A stretch of DNA of 64,000 nt, taken from positions 248,001 to 312,000 of the forward strand of contig DIYH01000002.1 of the NCBI GenBank assembly GCA_002435755.1. The letters run 5' to 3'. Source of the DNA: Flammeovirgaceae bacterium UBA6059. Lineage in GTDB: Bacteria > Bacteroidota > Bacteroidia > Cytophagales > Cyclobacteriaceae. The translations under genes were made by a program, and so were the position numbers. Shown here piece after piece: positions 62,059 through 64,000 of this stretch (position 1 is its first letter; every line of letters begins with the position of its first letter). The notes beneath the pieces are model-generated. The model did no database searches, had not been told where the DNA came from, and was given only the letters and a program-made list of their open reading frames with translations.

Positions 62059-62814
62059 TTAGATGCTTTTTAAACTTTGAGTAATTTTTTCCTTGGCCAA
62101 GGGATTGATATTTGGCCTATCGAGCAGTGACTCAAGCGCTGGTTTGGCACCAGCCTCTTCTATCTGCACCATTAGCTCAGCTATGGCAATTTGTACCAGC
62201 GGATTTTCCTGATAGGCGATTGACGCTATTAGAGCCTCCCGTACCTCCGGATAATCTGATTTGGCTGCCAAAGCCTCCAATGCTGCCAGCCTCACGTTGG
62301 TGTTTTCGTCCATTTGCAAAGCCTTCACTAAGGCCTTGATGACGGTGTTGTCAGCACTGGAGAGCTCCAGGCTGATGTTGACCGCTTTGAGGCGATCCTG
62401 GGCTTTAGGCTGCTCTATCAATGTCAGCATCATCATCTCCTGCATTTGGTTAACCTGGCTGGTCAATGCAATCATAGAGGACTGACTTGGGGAGTTTATC
62501 AACCACCCCAGTGCAAAACCCATTACCAACATGGAGACAGCTGCTGCTAAAAGCCATGTACTGGAAAAGGTCTTTTGCTCTTTGCTGTCATGACTCTCTA
62601 GCATGGCATAGAACTTCTCGTCCATACGATCGGAAGGGACCTCTATTGGCCCTTCCAGGTTTTCCCATAGCAGGGCAGATTCGTCGAATTCTACCTTGAG
62701 ATCGGGAAAACGCATTAGATATTTATCTAATGCCAGTTGCTCGTTCGCTGGTAGTTCACCACTGACGCTTTCCAGCCATCTCTCTCTCGCTTCTTCGTGG
62801 TTTTTGATCTTCAT
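62059..62814 (-). CDS. Membrane anti-sigma factor with periplasmic HEAT repeats
   Basis: 251 residues. A cytosolic N-terminal helix set without a CHCC zinc finger (EARERWLESVSGELPANEQL), one membrane helix at about 86-106 (WLLAAAVSMLVMGFALGWLI), and outside it about three HEAT-type repeats (NTVIKALVKALQMDENTNVR; LAALEALAAKSDYPEVREAL). It presumably holds the sigma factor at 62811-63356 until a signal reaches the HEAT part. The ATGA overlap with the sigma gene makes the ratio fixed. Confidence 0.85.
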   Translation of the reverse strand: MKIKNHEEARERWLESVSGELPANEQLALDKYLMRFPDLKVEFDESALLWENLEGPIEVPSDRMDEKFYAMLESHDSKEQKTFSSTWLLAAAVSMLVMGFALGWLINSPSQSSMIALTSQVNQMQEMMMLTLIEQPKAQDRLKAVNISLELSSADNTVIKALVKALQMDENTNVRLAALEALAAKSDYPEVREALIASIAYQENPLVQIAIAELMVQIEEAGAKPALESLLDRPNINPLAKEKITQSLKSI

Positions 62815-63356
62815 TGCATTGACAGATATATGTCCCTTAGTTCTTGTATTGTTCTGTGCACTCTGACCTTGAGTGCGCCCACCGAGCAGCCCATGATTTC
62901 TGCGACTTGCTCGTACCTTAGTTTCTGAAACTTCACCATCATCAGGAGTTCATACTTCTCATGTGGGAGTTGTTTCATCGCTTTCTGTAGCAATTCCCTG
63001 TCTTGTACCTCCGTCAGTTGTGCCTCCACATGCTCCTGATGTCCTAGTCGATTGCTCCAATCTTGATCGCCCATTGGTTGATAGCGATTATTTTTTTTGA
63101 AATAATCGGCCATCACATTTCTCGCCAGATGATAGTACCACGTGGTGAACTTACCCTCTCCACTGTAGGTATGCTTGTACTTGAGTATCCTCAAAAAGAC
63201 ATTTTGCACGAGATCTTCGCTGATTTCCCTATCGGAAGTCATGCGATAGAAGAACCCATACAAAGGCCCTTTATGGCGCTCGTAAAGCAGGCTAAGTCGA
63301 TCAGTTTTGCCTGCTTTTACACTTAGCATCAAGCTATTATCATCAAGTCCTATCAA
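62811..63356 (-). CDS. ECF-type RNA polymerase sigma factor
   Basis: 181 residues. Region 2: SLLYERHKGPLYGFFYRMTS, EDLVQNVFLRIL, FTTWYYHLARNVMADYF; region 4: LPHEKYELLMMVKFQKLRYE and AEIMGCSVGALKVRVHRTIQ. The frame opens at a TTG (63354-63356); the first ATG would cost nine residues including the conserved start of region 1/2, so TTG is chosen with some doubt. It directs RNA polymerase to unknown promoters and probably its own operon, which continues with the anti-sigma factor and two DUF4097 genes. Confidence 0.92.
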   Translation of the reverse strand: MIGLDDNSLMLSVKAGKTDRLSLLYERHKGPLYGFFYRMTSDREISEDLVQNVFLRILKYKHTYSGEGKFTTWYYHLARNVMADYFKKNNRYQPMGDQDWSNRLGHQEHVEAQLTEVQDRELLQKAMKQLPHEKYELLMMVKFQKLRYEQVAEIMGCSVGALKVRVHRTIQELRDIYLSMQ

Positions 63357-63576
63357 GTCGATCTAGAGTCTTTGGCAGCAATCATGGACGGAAACCTCAC
63401 GATTTCCGATAGGTTACAGTAAAAGAAGAAAATAGGTAAAAATCTTTAGATGCAGCTTTATACTGCCATTTCAGCTACTCCAACAATTTTCATGTTCACA
63501 ACAAAAAGGACTGGTTTCCCTCCAAACTTGAATACCAGATCTAATGAGCTGCGTGATCTCCTTAAAAAATTGAACT

Positions 63577-64000
63577 ATGAAAAACCTAAAACGAAAGATC
63601 CTGGTGCCATTTACGGCCATATGCAGTATTGTAGTGGTGCTCTTTGTGTCAAGTATTGCGGTAGCGGATGGCAAATCGAAAAATGAGGTAAGCGAACTGG
63701 CCACAGCTTTTATTGAGGCTGTAGATGGGAATGATGATGCTGCGCTTATAGAAATGTTGCATACAGATATGATACAATATGTGCGACTTGACGGCAACCT
63801 GATCCCCTTTCAGGCAAAAGACTTTATTCAGATGATTGCTGACAAGAAAATAGGAGGAGTGCCTAGAGAGTTTACGCTCGAGGCAGTGGAGATCGTACGC
63901 GATAAGACGGCCTATGCTGATGTGAATGCGGTAAGCCACGAATATGATTTTATGTATCATATTTCGATGGCCCATAATGGTAGACGTTGGGTGATCGTTG
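63577..64000 (+). CDS. Secreted NTF2-like (SnoaL/lumazine-binding-type) protein, partial
   Basis: Starts at ATG 63577 and is still open at the window edge after 141 codons. Signal peptide (MKNLKRKILVPFTAICSIVV, VLFVSSIAVA). The mature part has the NTF2-like pattern: ELATAFIEAVDGNDDAALIE, MLHTDMIQYVRLDGNLI, FTLEAVEIVRDKTAYADVNA, NGRRWVIV. This family binds small ligands or is an inactive cone fold; bacterial secreted members often act as protein-protein modules. It is divergent from the sigma-factor gene. Several longer frames on the other strand overlap it and lack family similarity. Confidence 0.75.
   Translation, partial: MKNLKRKILVPFTAICSIVVVLFVSSIAVADGKSKNEVSELATAFIEAVDGNDDAALIEMLHTDMIQYVRLDGNLIPFQAKDFIQMIADKKIGGVPREFTLEAVEIVRDKTAYADVNAVSHEYDFMYHISMAHNGRRWVIV

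Noticed and set aside
63471..63975. Two minus-strand frames of 108 codons each
   Set aside because: Both lie antisense to the NTF2-like gene, which has a signal peptide and a recognisable domain pattern.
1..64000. CRISPR arrays, tRNA or rRNA genes, phage or transposase genes
   Set aside because: I looked for regular spacer repeats, conserved tRNA arms and integrase or transposase motifs and found none convincing.

Overview
The window reads as a chromosome segment of a Bacteroidota bacterium, most likely order Cytophagales. The support is the gene content: TonB-dependent receptors with an N-terminal carboxypeptidase-regulatory-like domain, many secreted lipoproteins of the SCGDDD type, a LytS/LytTR pair, PadR-controlled FtsX-like permeases with a Bacteroidota-type N-terminal prefix, DUF4403, DUF4301 and DUF4097 proteins, an ECF sigma factor with a HEAT-repeat anti-sigma factor, and promoters of TTG/TAnnTTTG type. 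Base composition is moderate in GC and uniform. I saw no rRNA, tRNA, CRISPR array, phage or transposase gene.

Region by region. 1-6.4 kb: a thioredoxin-reductase-like flavoprotein, then a probable zinc-acquisition locus on the minus strand. It runs Zur-like regulator, ZnuD-like TonB receptor, and an acidic lipoprotein built of three tandem copies of one domain. Two near-identical palindromes look like Zur operators. A broken copy of the lipoprotein domain lies divergently on the other side of the first operator. 6.4-17.4 kb: a cation diffusion facilitator and a second TonB receptor, a hemerythrin-type protein, a RidA/beta-propeller operon, a tiny Cys-rich gene coupled to an orphan gene, and ferritin. 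17.5-33 kb: mostly housekeeping and solitary metabolic genes (YjbQ, RF1, LytTR two-component system, class C serine hydrolase, 3-methyladenine glycosylase with a Kazal lipoprotein and an M28 peptidase, YjjX, CrtA-like protein, HNH protein, GAF protein, amidohydrolase).

33.4-41.7 kb: a flavin monooxygenase, then PadR and two tandem paralogous ABC permeases followed by a family 2 glycosyltransferase. The space between the two permeases holds the junction of the duplication. It is an in-frame chimera of the glycosyltransferase 5' end and the padR 3' end, whose stop overlaps the start of permease 2. A 140-bp palindromic repeat sits downstream of permease 2.

41.7-64 kb: DinB, alpha/beta hydrolase, amidase, DUF4301, TerB-like/C2-like, MaoC/outer-membrane and thioredoxin genes, and a NarX/NarL-type two-component system. 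Next to that system is a scar where two genes that both lost their 5' ends meet head to head. A 7-TM protein plus a small protein with a C-terminal CPxxC motif follow; the scar contains a fragment of a second CPxxC protein. Further on is a patatin/beta-barrel protein whose signal peptide is cut off by an in-frame TGA, then PurU, SIMPL and DUF4403 proteins, and a sigma/anti-sigma/DUF4097/DUF4097 operon. A secreted NTF2-like gene runs off the right edge.

The most informative parts are the zinc locus with its operators and decayed paralogue, the exactly readable permease duplication junction with a chimeric leader reading frame, the head-to-head truncation scar, and the TGA-interrupted patatin.
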